Assembly: GCF_002223055.1 (NCBI RefSeq)
Contig: NZ_NKFL01000004.1
Coordinates: 496,001 to 560,000 of the forward strand
Reading direction: 5' to 3'
Length of the DNA: 64,000 nt
Source: Burkholderia sp. HI2500
GTDB lineage: Bacteria; Pseudomonadota; Gammaproteobacteria; Burkholderiales; Burkholderiaceae
Shown here: piece after piece, positions 1-8,783 of the stretch
Position numbering within the stretch: position 1 is the stretch's first letter
Layout of the letters: each line of letters begins with the position of its first letter
Notes under the pieces: generated by a model
Database searches by the model: none
The model's input: only the letters and a program-made list of their open reading frames with translations
Told to the model about the DNA's origin: nothing
Program-made: the position numbers and the translations under genes

Positions 1-1295
<1,295 letters not shown>

Positions 1296-1337
1296 CGCGG
1301 CCTTCAAAGCCCTCGCAAAAAAAATTGCAGAAAGGGC

Positions 1338-1367
1338 TTGTCAGCTACGAAGCGATCGTCTTATAAT
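1338..1367 (+). promoter_or_regulatory. Sigma-70 promoter of tRNA-Ser(CGA)
   Basis: TTGTCA (1338-1343) and a perfect TATAAT (1362-1367) are separated by 18 bp. Transcription would start about 1374, roughly 37 nt before the mature tRNA. Position and match make this a likely dedicated tRNA promoter. Confidence 0.8.
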
Positions 1368-1410
1368 CTTTTTCTCGCGGAAACGACCAGCCGCGAGATG
1401 CAGCAAGGAA

Positions 1411-1501
<91 letters not shown>

Positions 1502-1511
1502 AAATACGAAG

Positions 1512-1542
1512 CCCCTTGATCCGGAAGGATCAAGGGGTTTTT
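1512..1542 (+). terminator. Rho-independent terminator after tRNA-Ser(CGA)
   Basis: A perfect 11-bp stem (CCCCTTGATCC with GGATCAAGGGG), a GGAA loop, then TTTTT. It begins 10 nt after the tRNA CCA. Confidence 0.93.
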
Positions 1543-1933
1543 CGTTTTGGGTTCGCGGTGCGTGCGTCGAGTCGCAAGCGGTTGTAGTGGCAACAGCTCG
1601 ACCTTCGGCAATTCGGATCGTGCAGATGCGGGGGCGCCCACCGCATGCATGATCGTGCCGCGTCCTCGATACAGCCGCGCTGAATGGCAAACGCAGCATC
1701 GATCGTGCTGAATGCCGCGATGATCGTGCCGACGCCGACCCAAGGTGGCCGCGCCACTACCTGTCCAACGCGACCGCAAGGATCGTACTCGGCGTACCGT
1801 CGATCGTCGTCGTGCGCCGCTGGATGGCGGGCCCGCGCAGGGGCGCGACAATCGGGCCGCGCGCCACGCATCCCACCTGAGCGCACAGGCCGGCCTCGAT
1901 ACACGCGTCCGGCCTTTGCCGCTTTCTTTAGCT
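1543..1933. other. Intergenic stretch with no supported gene
   Basis: About 390 bp between the tRNA terminator and the chemoreceptor promoter. Short open frames exist on both strands but have no ribosome site and no recognisable protein. I see nothing else in it. Confidence 0.6.
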
Positions 1934-1960
1934 TTAAGCCCGCGCTTCCCGGGCCGTTAA
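1934..1960 (+). promoter_or_regulatory. Candidate sigma-28 (FliA) promoter for the chemoreceptor
   Basis: TTAAGCCC (1934-1941), 11 bp, then GCCGTTAA (1953-1960). The flagellar sigma-28 consensus is TAAAGTTT-N11-GCCGATAA, so the spacing is exact and the -10 element differs at one base. It lies 60 bp upstream of the chemoreceptor start, and sigma-28 control is usual for receptors of this kind. Confidence 0.6.
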
Positions 1961-2020
1961 CACGGGGCGGCGGCCGGCGCTCGTGCCGGATCGCATCGTT
2001 CCCCGTCGATTCAAGGTCCC

Positions 2021-3556
2021 ATGAAGCTGAGCTACAAGATTCCCCTCGCATTCGCTGTCGCGCTGCTGCTGATGTTCTGTGGCGCGCTGTACGGTATCCA
2101 CATTCTCAATCGGTCGATCGATACGTTCGCCGACGACGTGCAGACGAACGTCGGCGAGGAGCGGCTCGTGTCGGCCACGCTCGTCCAGTTCAAGCTGCAA
2201 GTGCAGGAATGGAAGGACACGCTGTTGCGTGGCAAGCAGCCCGACAAGCTCGACAAGTATTGGCTGGCGTTCCAGACGCGCGAGCGGACGGTCGACACGC
2301 TCGCCGCGCAGCTCGTTCACCAGTTGCCGCCCGGCGAGAGCCGCTCGCTCGTCGAGCAGTTCATGCGCGCGCACACGGCGATGGGCGAGGGTTACCGGCG
2401 CGGGTTCGACGCGTTCAAGGCGGCCGGCTTCGAGCCGTCGGCGGGCGATGCCGCGGTGGCGGGCGTGGACCGCGAGCCGGCGGCGCTGCTGGAGCGGGCC
2501 GCGAAGTCGATCGCCGACGAGAGCGCCGCGGTGTCGGCGCAGGCGAGCCGCGACGCGCAGCACGCCACGACCGCGAGCCTCGTGCTGATGCTGGTCGTGC
2601 TCGGCGTCGCGATGGTCGGCGCATTCCTGTTCAGCCGCGCGATCCTGCGTCCGCTCGACCGTGCGGTGGCGTGCGCGCAGGCCGTCGCCGAAGGCGACCT
2701 GACGCGCGATGTCGACGCGGCCGGCCGCGACGAGATCGCCGATCTGCTGCGCGCGTTGCAGACGATGCAGACGAGCCTGTCGGGCGTCGTGCTCGAAGTG
2801 CGCACGCATGCCGAAGCCGTCGCGACGGCGAGCGCCCAGATCGCGTCGGGCAATCACGACCTGTCGGCGCGGACCGAGGCGCAGGCCGCGTCGCTCGAGG
2901 AGACGGCTGCCAGCATGACCGAACTCACGGGCATCGTCCGCCAGTCGGCCGAGCACGCGCAGCACGCGGCGCAGCTGGCGCACGACGCGTCGAACATCGC
3001 GGCGGCGGGCGGCGGCGTGATGACGGATGCCGTCGGCACGATGAACGGCATCGCCGACAGCTCCGCCAAGGTCGGCGAGATCATCGCGGTGATCGACGGC
3101 ATCGCGTTCCAGACCAACATCCTCGCGCTGAACGCAGCGGTCGAGGCGGCCCGCGCGGGCGAACAGGGGCGCGGCTTCGCGGTCGTCGCGGCGGAAGTGC
3201 GCACGCTCGCGCAGCGCAGCGCCGCCGCGGCGAAGGAGATCAAGGGGCTCATCGAGCAGTCGACGAAGCGGGTCGACGAGGGCGCCGTGCTGATCGGCCG
3301 GGCGGGCGAATCGATTCACGAGATCGTCGGCGCAGTGCAGCGCGTCACGACGATCGTCGGCGAGATCTCGTCCGCGTCGCAGGAGCAGAGCGGCGGCATC
3401 CAGCAGGTGAACATCGCGGTGACGCAGATGGACGAAGCGACGCAGCGCAACGCGGCGCTCGTCGAGCAGGCCTCGGCCGCGACGCAGGCGCTGGCCGAGC
3501 AGGCGAGCGCGCTGCGTCATGCGGTGGCCGTGTTCAGGCTGCCGGAAATGGCGTGA
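2021..3556 (+). CDS. Methyl-accepting chemotaxis protein (4HB/TarH sensor type)
   Basis: Inner-membrane chemoreceptor of 511 residues that would signal to CheA/CheW. Transmembrane helix 1 is at about residues 8-29 and helix 2 at about 184-206, bounding a periplasmic helical sensor of about 155 residues. HAMP follows at about 207-258, then the long cytoplasmic coiled coil. The conserved hairpin tip is present ([20 protein letters not shown], about residues 360-380). The C terminus ends FRLPEMA with no NWETF-type CheR/CheB tether, so methylation would depend on other receptors or on direct binding. The ligand cannot be told from sequence. The start ATG follows AAGG at 2013-2016, and a FliA-like promoter lies upstream. 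The next gene converges from the right. Confidence 0.95.
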   Translation: MKLSYKIPLAFAVALLLMFCGALYGIHILNRSIDTFADDVQTNVGEERLVSATLVQFKLQVQEWKDTLLRGKQPDKLDKYWLAFQTRERTVDTLAAQLVHQLPPGESRSLVEQFMRAHTAMGEGYRRGFDAFKAAGFEPSAGDAAVAGVDREPAALLERAAKSIADESAAVSAQASRDAQHATTASLVLMLVVLGVAMVGAFLFSRAILRPLDRAVACAQAVAEGDLTRDVDAAGRDEIADLLRALQTMQTSLSGVVLEVRTHAEAVATASAQIASGNHDLSARTEAQAASLEETAASMTELTGIVRQSAEHAQHAAQLAHDASNIAAAGGGVMTDAVGTMNGIADSSAKVGEIIAVIDGIAFQTNILALNAAVEAARAGEQGRGFAVVAAEVRTLAQRSAAAAKEIKGLIEQSTKRVDEGAVLIGRAGESIHEIVGAVQRVTTIVGEISSASQEQSGGIQQVNIAVTQMDEATQRNAALVEQASAATQALAEQASALRHAVAVFRLPEMA

Positions 3557-3658
3557 CGGCGGCGGCCGTCGCGCCGGACTTCGATGGAACCGGGGCCGGC
3601 GCGGCGCCGGCTTTCAGCGGCGCGCCTGTGCCGATCGACCCCGGCCCGTCCCCCGCGA

Positions 3659-4819
3659 TCACGCCGCGGCCGGATACTGCGCGAGCACCCGGGCGCGGAT
3701 CGACGGCTTGATGTTCGACTGCGCCATGTTGCCGCCGTAGTGCGCGACGACGCGCGGATTCATCACGCGATACCAGAGCGGCGGCACGTACGCGAACAGG
3801 ATCATCGTCGCGTAGCCGGCCGGCAGTTGCGGCGCATCGTCGAAGTGGCGCAGCGCCTGGTACGAGCGCGTCGGATTCGCATGATGGTCGGCGTGCCGCT
3901 GCAACTGGTACAGGAACAGGTTGGTGACGACGTGATTGCTGTTCCACGAATGCTGCGGCGTGCAGCGTTCGTAGCGGCCGTTCGGCAGCTTGCGGCGGCC
4001 GAGCCCGTAATGCTCGACGTAGTTCACGACTTCGAGCAGCGACGCGCCGTAGACGGCCTGGATCACGAGGAACGGAATCACGACCTTGCCGGCCATCGCG
4101 ATCGCGATGGCCCACACGACGACGGTCATCGCCCACGCGTGCAGCACTTCGTTGCGCCAGGTCCACGGCGAATGCCCGAGCCGTTCGAGGCGCGCCTTCT
4201 CGAGCCGCCACGCCGAGCGGATGCTGCCGGTCACGGTGCGCGGCAGGAAGGCCCAGAACGATTCGCCGTAGCGCGCGCTCGCCGGATCCTCCGCCGTCGC
4301 GACGCGCACGTGGTGCCCGCGGTTGTGCTCGACGTAGAAGTGGCCGTATGCGACCGGCGCGAGCGTGATTTTCGCGAGCCAGCGCTCGAAGCGGTCGGTC
4401 TTGTGCCCGAGTTCGTGCGCGGTATTGATCGAGATGCCCGTCGCGGCGCCGAGCGACAGCGCGAAGCCGACGTAGTCGTACCAGGCGAGCGCATGCGTGC
4501 CGACGATCCAGACGCACGCGAAGAACGCGACGTATTCGACGAGGGTCGCGAGATAGACGATCAACCGGTAGTAGCGCTCCCGTTCGAGACGCGGCACGAC
4601 GTCCTCGGGCGGGTTGTCGCGATCGTCGCCGATCAGCGTGTCGAGGATCGGGATCACGCCGAACGCGAACAGCGGGCCGAACCACCAGAACACGTGCAGG
4701 CCCGTCGACAGCGCGAGCTGGGCGGCGAGGATCGGCAGCGTGATCGTCAGCGCGCCGAGCAGCCACAGGTAACGCTTGCCATCCGACCAGCCCGAAGCCG
4801 ATCCGTGGGTCATTGCCAT
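3659..4819 (-). CDS. alkB: Alkane 1-monooxygenase (AlkB-type integral membrane diiron hydroxylase)
   Basis: 386 residues with several hydrophobic segments. It carries the AlkB histidine boxes that bind the diiron centre: HELGH (135-139), EHNRGHH (164-170) and LQRHADHH (306-313), plus NYVEHYG (266-272), the signature that separates alkane hydroxylases from desaturases. It would hydroxylate the terminal carbon of alkanes in the inner membrane using electrons from rubredoxin. The start at 4819 was chosen because GGAGGG sits about 6 nt upstream (around 4826-4831); a frame open to 4894 has no such site. No rubredoxin or rubredoxin reductase gene is adjacent, so partners must be elsewhere. A good sigma-70 promoter lies about 110 bp upstream. 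Confidence 0.92.
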   Translation of the reverse strand: MAMTHGSASGWSDGKRYLWLLGALTITLPILAAQLALSTGLHVFWWFGPLFAFGVIPILDTLIGDDRDNPPEDVVPRLERERYYRLIVYLATLVEYVAFFACVWIVGTHALAWYDYVGFALSLGAATGISINTAHELGHKTDRFERWLAKITLAPVAYGHFYVEHNRGHHVRVATAEDPASARYGESFWAFLPRTVTGSIRSAWRLEKARLERLGHSPWTWRNEVLHAWAMTVVVWAIAIAMAGKVVIPFLVIQAVYGASLLEVVNYVEHYGLGRRKLPNGRYERCTPQHSWNSNHVVTNLFLYQLQRHADHHANPTRSYQALRHFDDAPQLPAGYATMILFAYVPPLWYRVMNPRVVAHYGGNMAQSNIKPSIRARVLAQYPAAA

Positions 4820-4929
4820 TGTCTCCCTCCTGCCGGCCGGCCCGAGGGCGGCCGCCTGCACGGTTGTTCGAATTTTCGTTGGTCCGCGAAGCACGCGCGG
4901 TCGAGCCGGATCGTCACCCGGTTCTGCCT

Positions 4930-4958
4930 GTTATACGACCCACGCGCACGGTTGCCAA
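4930..4958 (-). promoter_or_regulatory. Sigma-70 promoter of alkB
   Basis: On the minus strand, TTGGCA (4953-4958) and TATAAC (4930-4935) are separated by exactly 17 bp, each one base from consensus. The predicted leader is about 100 nt. Confidence 0.7.
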
Positions 4959-5488
4959 ACTCCGGCACTAGGCGCGCGGCTCCAAACGGGCGAGTGTGTG
5001 TGGCGCAGGCAGGGAAGGGGTCGCGCACGCTGATTGAAACATGCGGGGAACGCCGGATCGACCCGTACGGCCGACTGGTTTGTCAGACGGATGGCGTGTC
5101 GTGACGCGTGCGGGTGGTGACGCCACGGGCTCGCAACAAATGTTGCGATGCAATATTGAGAGGGCGGCAGGTGCCCGTGATATCTATTTCCGGGGTCTCC
5201 AATCTTACGGATCATTACGGTTTTCGCGTTGAAATTCACGGGGTCTGACGGGCAACTGCCGCATGTCGCAAGGCGACTGCCGGCATGCGTCAAACGAGGC
5301 CGTCGCAACCGTCTTTCGGCGGCACGCATCGGCATCGCGATGCTGCACCTGCACACGAACGGGCCGACTGGCCGCCGGCGGTGCGTGCTGCCTTTCGATT
5401 CGCGCTGTCATTTGAAAATAACGATTTGACTCATGCCCCGCTTTCGGTTGAAGCTAGTAGCTTGCTGTCCGAAGGGGGCTGTGCCTGC
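4959..5488. other. Long intergenic region between alkB and the GNAT gene
   Basis: About 530 bp with no supported gene and lower GC than its surroundings. It holds the 18-bp palindrome at 5131-5148 and, 2 nt after it, a second short palindrome CAATATTG (5151-5158). Short open frames on both strands lack ribosome sites. Confidence 0.6.
5131..5148. repeat. Perfect palindrome, candidate operator
   Basis: TCGCAACA (5131-5138), two A residues, then TGTTGCGA (5141-5148). It is a perfect 8-bp inverted repeat of the size bound by dimeric regulators. The gene it serves is unclear: it lies about 170 bp upstream of the alkB -35 element and 340 bp upstream of the GNAT start. Confidence 0.6.
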
Positions 5489-6001
5489 ATGAGTTCGACC
5501 TTGACCGTTCGTCGTATCGTTGCCGACCAGGGCGGCGTGTATCGCGAACTCCGCGCCGCATCGCTGCGCGAGCCCTACGCGCCCGGCGAAGCGCCGGAGG
5601 CCGAATTGCTGAACGTCGAAACGGACGCGGCGTCGGCGATTGCCGCGCAGCGCGCCGTGTCCGACGAGTCGACGACTTTCCTGTTGTATACCGAAGGCCA
5701 TCCGGCCGGCATGATCGGCGCGTATTTCGACAATACGCCCGATCGGCGTGCGTTCGTCAGCGAGCTGTGGGTGGCGCATGCGGTGCGTCATCTGCGCGGC
5801 GGCGTGCTGCTGCTGGAGACGGCCACCGCCTGGCTCGCCGAGCGCGGTGCCCAGGACGTCTACGCGTGGATTGCCGATGCGAACCGCAACGCGATCCGCT
5901 TCTATGAGCGGGCGGGTTTCGGCAATACCGGCGAACACGCGCCGATCGCACGGATGCCCGGCGCGATGAAATCGCTGTACGTATCGCAGATGAAGCACTG
6001 A
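5489..6001 (+). CDS. GNAT family N-acetyltransferase
   Basis: 170 residues. The fold is recognisable from the central strand and acetyl-CoA loop (LWVAHAVRHLRGGVLLLE, about residues 92-109, with RHLRGG as the pyrophosphate loop) followed by the AxxNxxAIRFYERAGF segment (about 131-146), the usual C-terminal GNAT signature. It would transfer an acetyl group from acetyl-CoA to an amine; the substrate cannot be predicted. The start at 5489 was chosen for the purine-rich AAGGGGG at 5472-5478; the frame is open about 200 bp further upstream, but that extension does not look like protein. It stands alone, read towards minC. Confidence 0.85.
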   Translation: MSSTLTVRRIVADQGGVYRELRAASLREPYAPGEAPEAELLNVETDAASAIAAQRAVSDESTTFLLYTEGHPAGMIGAYFDNTPDRRAFVSELWVAHAVRHLRGGVLLLETATAWLAERGAQDVYAWIADANRNAIRFYERAGFGNTGEHAPIARMPGAMKSLYVSQMKH

Positions 6002-6146
6002 CGTGACGTCAGAACGCGGGCCGCACGGCGCGATGAGGATGGGGGCGCCCGCTTGCCTGCCCGCCTGCCGGTTGCGCGCCCGCCCGGGCCGCCGCCACCC
6101 GGTTCCCCAAAAATAATGGCCGCGCGCGTGGACGCCTGTAAAATAC

Positions 6147-6161
6147 GCAAAAAATTTTTGC
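6147..6161. repeat. AT-rich palindrome just upstream of minC
   Basis: GCAAAAA, one A, TTTTTGC: a perfect 7-bp inverted repeat ending 9 nt before the minC start and beginning 3 nt after a -10-like TAAAAT (6139-6144). It would form a hairpin at the very 5' end of the transcript, or act as an operator. Confidence 0.55.
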
Positions 6162-6170
6162 AGAGTGTCC

Positions 6171-6956
6171 ATGTCGCTTAAAAAATCGCCATTCTTCGAG
6201 CTGCGCAGCGGATCGGTCGATACGTTGCTGTTCACCGTGAAGACGACCGATCTCGATGCGTTGCGTACCGAACTGGTCAAGCGCTTCGAAGCGACTCCCG
6301 AGTTTTTCGCCGACGATGTCGTCGCGATCGACGTCCGCCGCCTGGCTGACGGCGAACGCGTCGCGCTCGCGGACATCCGCCAGATGCTGAACGACGTGCG
6401 GATGCGTCCGGTGGGCGTCGTCGCACTGGCAACGCAGGGCTGGGCGGGGGAAGCCGGCCTGCCGTTGCTGGAGGCGCGCGATCGCCGCGCGCCGGCCGCA
6501 AAACCTGCCGACGAAGCGGAGCCGGCGGCTGTGCCAGCCGTCGAGCCCGCCGCCGCTGCGGCAGCCGCAGCGGCGCCCGAACAGCCGTCGGAGCCCGCGC
6601 CGACGCCTGTGCAGGCCGGCGGCCAGACGCTGGTGATCGACCGGCCGTTGCGTTCGGGGCAGCAGATTTACGCGAAAGGAGACCTCGTGGTGCTCGCGCC
6701 GGTCAGTCACGGCGCGGAGATCATCGCGGAAGGCAATATCCACATCTACGCGCCGTTGCGCGGCCGCGCACTCGCGGGCGTGCACGGCAATCACGACGCG
6801 CGCATTTTCTGCACGTGTCTCGAGCCGGAACTGATTTCGATCGCGGGTATCTATCGAACAACCGAGAACCCGTTGCCCGCCGAAGTACTGGGCAAATCGG
6901 TGCAGATCCGGCTCGAAGAGGAAAAACTGATGATCGAACCGCTGCGCCTGACGTAA
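6171..6956 (+). CDS. minC: Septum site-determining protein MinC
   Basis: FtsZ polymerisation inhibitor of 261 residues that blocks division away from mid-cell when recruited to the membrane by MinD. The N-terminal domain (about 1-105) is followed by an Ala/Pro-rich linker (about 110-150) and the C-terminal beta-helix domain (from about 155), whose glycine-rich turns ([20 protein letters not shown]) bind MinD. The linker is longer and more alanine-rich than in E. coli. ATG at 6171 matches the family N terminus [10 protein letters not shown]; a GTG two codons earlier is possible. The ribosome site is weak. First gene of minCDE. Confidence 0.96.
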   Translation: MSLKKSPFFELRSGSVDTLLFTVKTTDLDALRTELVKRFEATPEFFADDVVAIDVRRLADGERVALADIRQMLNDVRMRPVGVVALATQGWAGEAGLPLLEARDRRAPAAKPADEAEPAAVPAVEPAAAAAAAAAPEQPSEPAPTPVQAGGQTLVIDRPLRSGQQIYAKGDLVVLAPVSHGAEIIAEGNIHIYAPLRGRALAGVHGNHDARIFCTCLEPELISIAGIYRTTENPLPAEVLGKSVQIRLEEEKLMIEPLRLT

Positions 6957-7015
6957 GACACGCGGTGCGCTCCGGATCGATCGGCTCTCATTGACGAACA
7001 CAGGGTATTGGGTAA

Positions 7016-7831
7016 ATGGCAAAAATCATCGTGGTGACCTCGGGCAAGGGCGGCGTGGGCAAGACGACGACGAGCGCGAGCTTTGCGTCCGGTCTCGCGC
7101 TGCGCGGCCACAAGACGGCCGTGATCGACTTCGACGTCGGCCTGCGTAACCTCGATCTCATCATGGGCTGCGAGCGCCGCGTGGTGTACGACCTCGTGAA
7201 CGTGATCCAGGGCGAAGCGAACCTGAACCAGGCGCTGATCAAGGACAAGAAGTGCGAGAACCTGTTCATCCTGCCGGCGTCGCAGACGCGCGACAAGGAT
7301 GCGCTCACGCGTGACGGCGTCGAGAAGGTGCTGAACGACCTGGTCGCGATGGACTTCGAATACATCGTCTGCGATTCGCCGGCCGGTATCGAGGCGGGCG
7401 CACTGCACGCGATGTACTTCGCGGACGAAGCGCTGATCGTCACGAACCCGGAAGTGTCGTCGGTGCGTGACTCGGATCGCATTCTCGGCATCCTGTCGTC
7501 GAAGACGAAGCGCGCGACCGAAGGCAAGGATCCGATCAAGGAACACCTGCTGATCACGCGCTACAGCCCCAAGCGCGTCAGCGAAGGCGAGATGCTGTCG
7601 CTCGAGGACATCAGCGAGATCCTGCGCATCAAGCTGATCGGCGTGGTGCCCGAGTCGGAAGCCGTGCTGCATGCATCGAACCAGGGTCTGCCGGCCGTGC
7701 ATATCGACGGTACTGACGTGGCGGAAGCGTACAAGGACGTCGTCGCGCGTTTCCTCGGCGAAGACAAGCCGCTGCGCTTCACTGATTACCAGAAGCCGGG
7801 CCTGCTGCAGCGCCTCTTCGGCAGCAAGTAA
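7016..7831 (+). CDS. minD: Septum site-determining ATPase MinD
   Basis: 271-residue ParA/MinD-family ATPase that oscillates on the inner membrane, recruits MinC and is released by MinE. The deviant Walker A motif (SGKGGVGKTT, from residue 9) is intact and the C terminus (LLQRLFGSK) forms the amphipathic membrane-targeting helix. It lies 59 bp after minC and 12 bp before minE, so the three genes form one operon. Confidence 0.98.
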   Translation: MAKIIVVTSGKGGVGKTTTSASFASGLALRGHKTAVIDFDVGLRNLDLIMGCERRVVYDLVNVIQGEANLNQALIKDKKCENLFILPASQTRDKDALTRDGVEKVLNDLVAMDFEYIVCDSPAGIEAGALHAMYFADEALIVTNPEVSSVRDSDRILGILSSKTKRATEGKDPIKEHLLITRYSPKRVSEGEMLSLEDISEILRIKLIGVVPESEAVLHASNQGLPAVHIDGTDVAEAYKDVVARFLGEDKPLRFTDYQKPGLLQRLFGSK

Positions 7832-7843
7832 CGGAGGCCGCCC

Positions 7844-8098
7844 ATGTCCATCCTTTCGTTTCTCCTCGGCGAGAAGAAAAAGTCCGCATCGGTCGCGAAG
7901 GAGCGCCTGCAGCTCATCATCGCGCACGAGCGCGTCGGCGGCCGGCCGCCGGCCGATTACCTGCCGGCGCTGCAGAAGGAGCTGGTCGCGGTCATCTCGA
8001 AGTACGTCCATATTTCGGACGATGACATCCGCGTGAGCCTCGAGCGCCAGGACGATCTCGAAGTCCTCGAAGTGAAGATCGAGATCCCGCAAGCCTGA
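7844..8098 (+). CDS. minE: Cell division topological specificity factor MinE
   Basis: 84 residues, usual length. The N-terminal membrane-targeting segment ([15 protein letters not shown]) and anti-MinCD helix ([13 protein letters not shown], from about residue 18) are clear, followed by the dimerisation domain. It stimulates MinD ATP hydrolysis and sets the pole-to-pole oscillation. GGAGG at 7832-7836 precedes the ATG. Confidence 0.97.
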   Translation: MSILSFLLGEKKKSASVAKERLQLIIAHERVGGRPPADYLPALQKELVAVISKYVHISDDDIRVSLERQDDLEVLEVKIEIPQA

Positions 8099-8117
8099 CC
8101 GTTGCAGGTATCCCTCC

Positions 8118-8141
8118 GCACGGCGGCACTCGCCGCCGTGC
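8118..8141 (+). terminator. Hairpin at the end of minCDE
   Basis: A 10-bp stem (GCACGGCGGC with GCCGCCGTGC) 20 nt after the minE stop. It is not followed by a clear T tract, so it may be a weak terminator or a 3' stabilising hairpin. Confidence 0.45.
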
Positions 8142-8258
8142 GCGTCTTACGCCCTGTTGCACTTTCGGGCATGCCGTAACACGGCGTCTGTCGGCCGTTA
8201 CCGCGCCTCCCGCATTGAACGAATACGCTCGCGTAACTTGTTCAACCAGGAGGTTGTG

Positions 8259-8660
8259 ATGGCTGTCTCTACCGTTCAACGTCGTATCGTTTCGCTCGCA
8301 TTGCTTGCCGCGAGCCTGTCAGCCGTCGTCGCGCCGCTTGCCGCGCATGCGGACGAGATTCTCGTCGGCACCCCCGTGGTCGTGCCGCAGGGCCGCGTGG
8401 TCGTCGCCGAGCCGGTCGCCGTGCGCACCGAGGAAGTCGTGATCGTCGCGCCGAACGCGCCGCCGCCGGTGCGCTACGAGGTCGTGCCGGCCTCGCGCGT
8501 GGGCTACGTGTGGGATCGCGGGCACTGGCACTGGGAGCATGGCCGCTACGTGTGGATCGGCGGTCACTGGGAAGCCGAGCGCGTCGGTATGCAATGGGTG
8601 CCGGGCCACTGGGACCAGCGCGGTCCGAACTGGTTCTGGACCCGTGGTCACTGGGCCTGA
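8259..8660 (+). CDS. YXWGXW repeat-containing exported protein
   Basis: 133 residues. A signal peptide (positive start, hydrophobic core, cleavage after AAHA near residue 28) is followed by a valine-rich segment and then four Trp/His-rich repeats of the type W-x-x-G-x-W (VWDRGHWHWEHGRYVW, WIGGHWEAERV, WVPGHW, FWTRGHW). Such proteins are periplasmic or envelope-associated; function is unknown. A strong AGGAGG (8248-8253) precedes the ATG. The start of the small lipoprotein gene is only 12 bp downstream, so the two are probably co-transcribed. Confidence 0.85.
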   Translation: MAVSTVQRRIVSLALLAASLSAVVAPLAAHADEILVGTPVVVPQGRVVVAEPVAVRTEEVVIVAPNAPPPVRYEVVPASRVGYVWDRGHWHWEHGRYVWIGGHWEAERVGMQWVPGHWDQRGPNWFWTRGHWA

Positions 8661-8672
8661 TGGAGCCGGACG

Positions 8673-8783
8673 ATGAAAAGAACCGCAATCGCCATCGCGC
8701 TCGTCGCGATCACGCTGGCCGGATGCATCGTCGTGCCGGCGCGGCCCGTGTACTACCGGCCGGCGCCCGTCGTGATCTATTGA
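8673..8783 (+). CDS. Small lipoprotein, 36 residues
   Basis: A basic start (MKRT), a hydrophobic stretch and a lipobox LAGC at residues 15-18 predict a lipoprotein whose mature part is only 19 residues and rich in Pro, Val and Tyr. GGAG at 8662-8665 precedes the ATG. It follows the YXWGXW gene by 12 bp and overlaps the 3' end of the convergent chloride-channel gene by 7 bp. Function unknown; tiny lipoproteins of this kind often sit beside YXWGXW genes. Confidence 0.7.
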   Translation: MKRTAIAIALVAITLAGCIVVPARPVYYRPAPVVIY

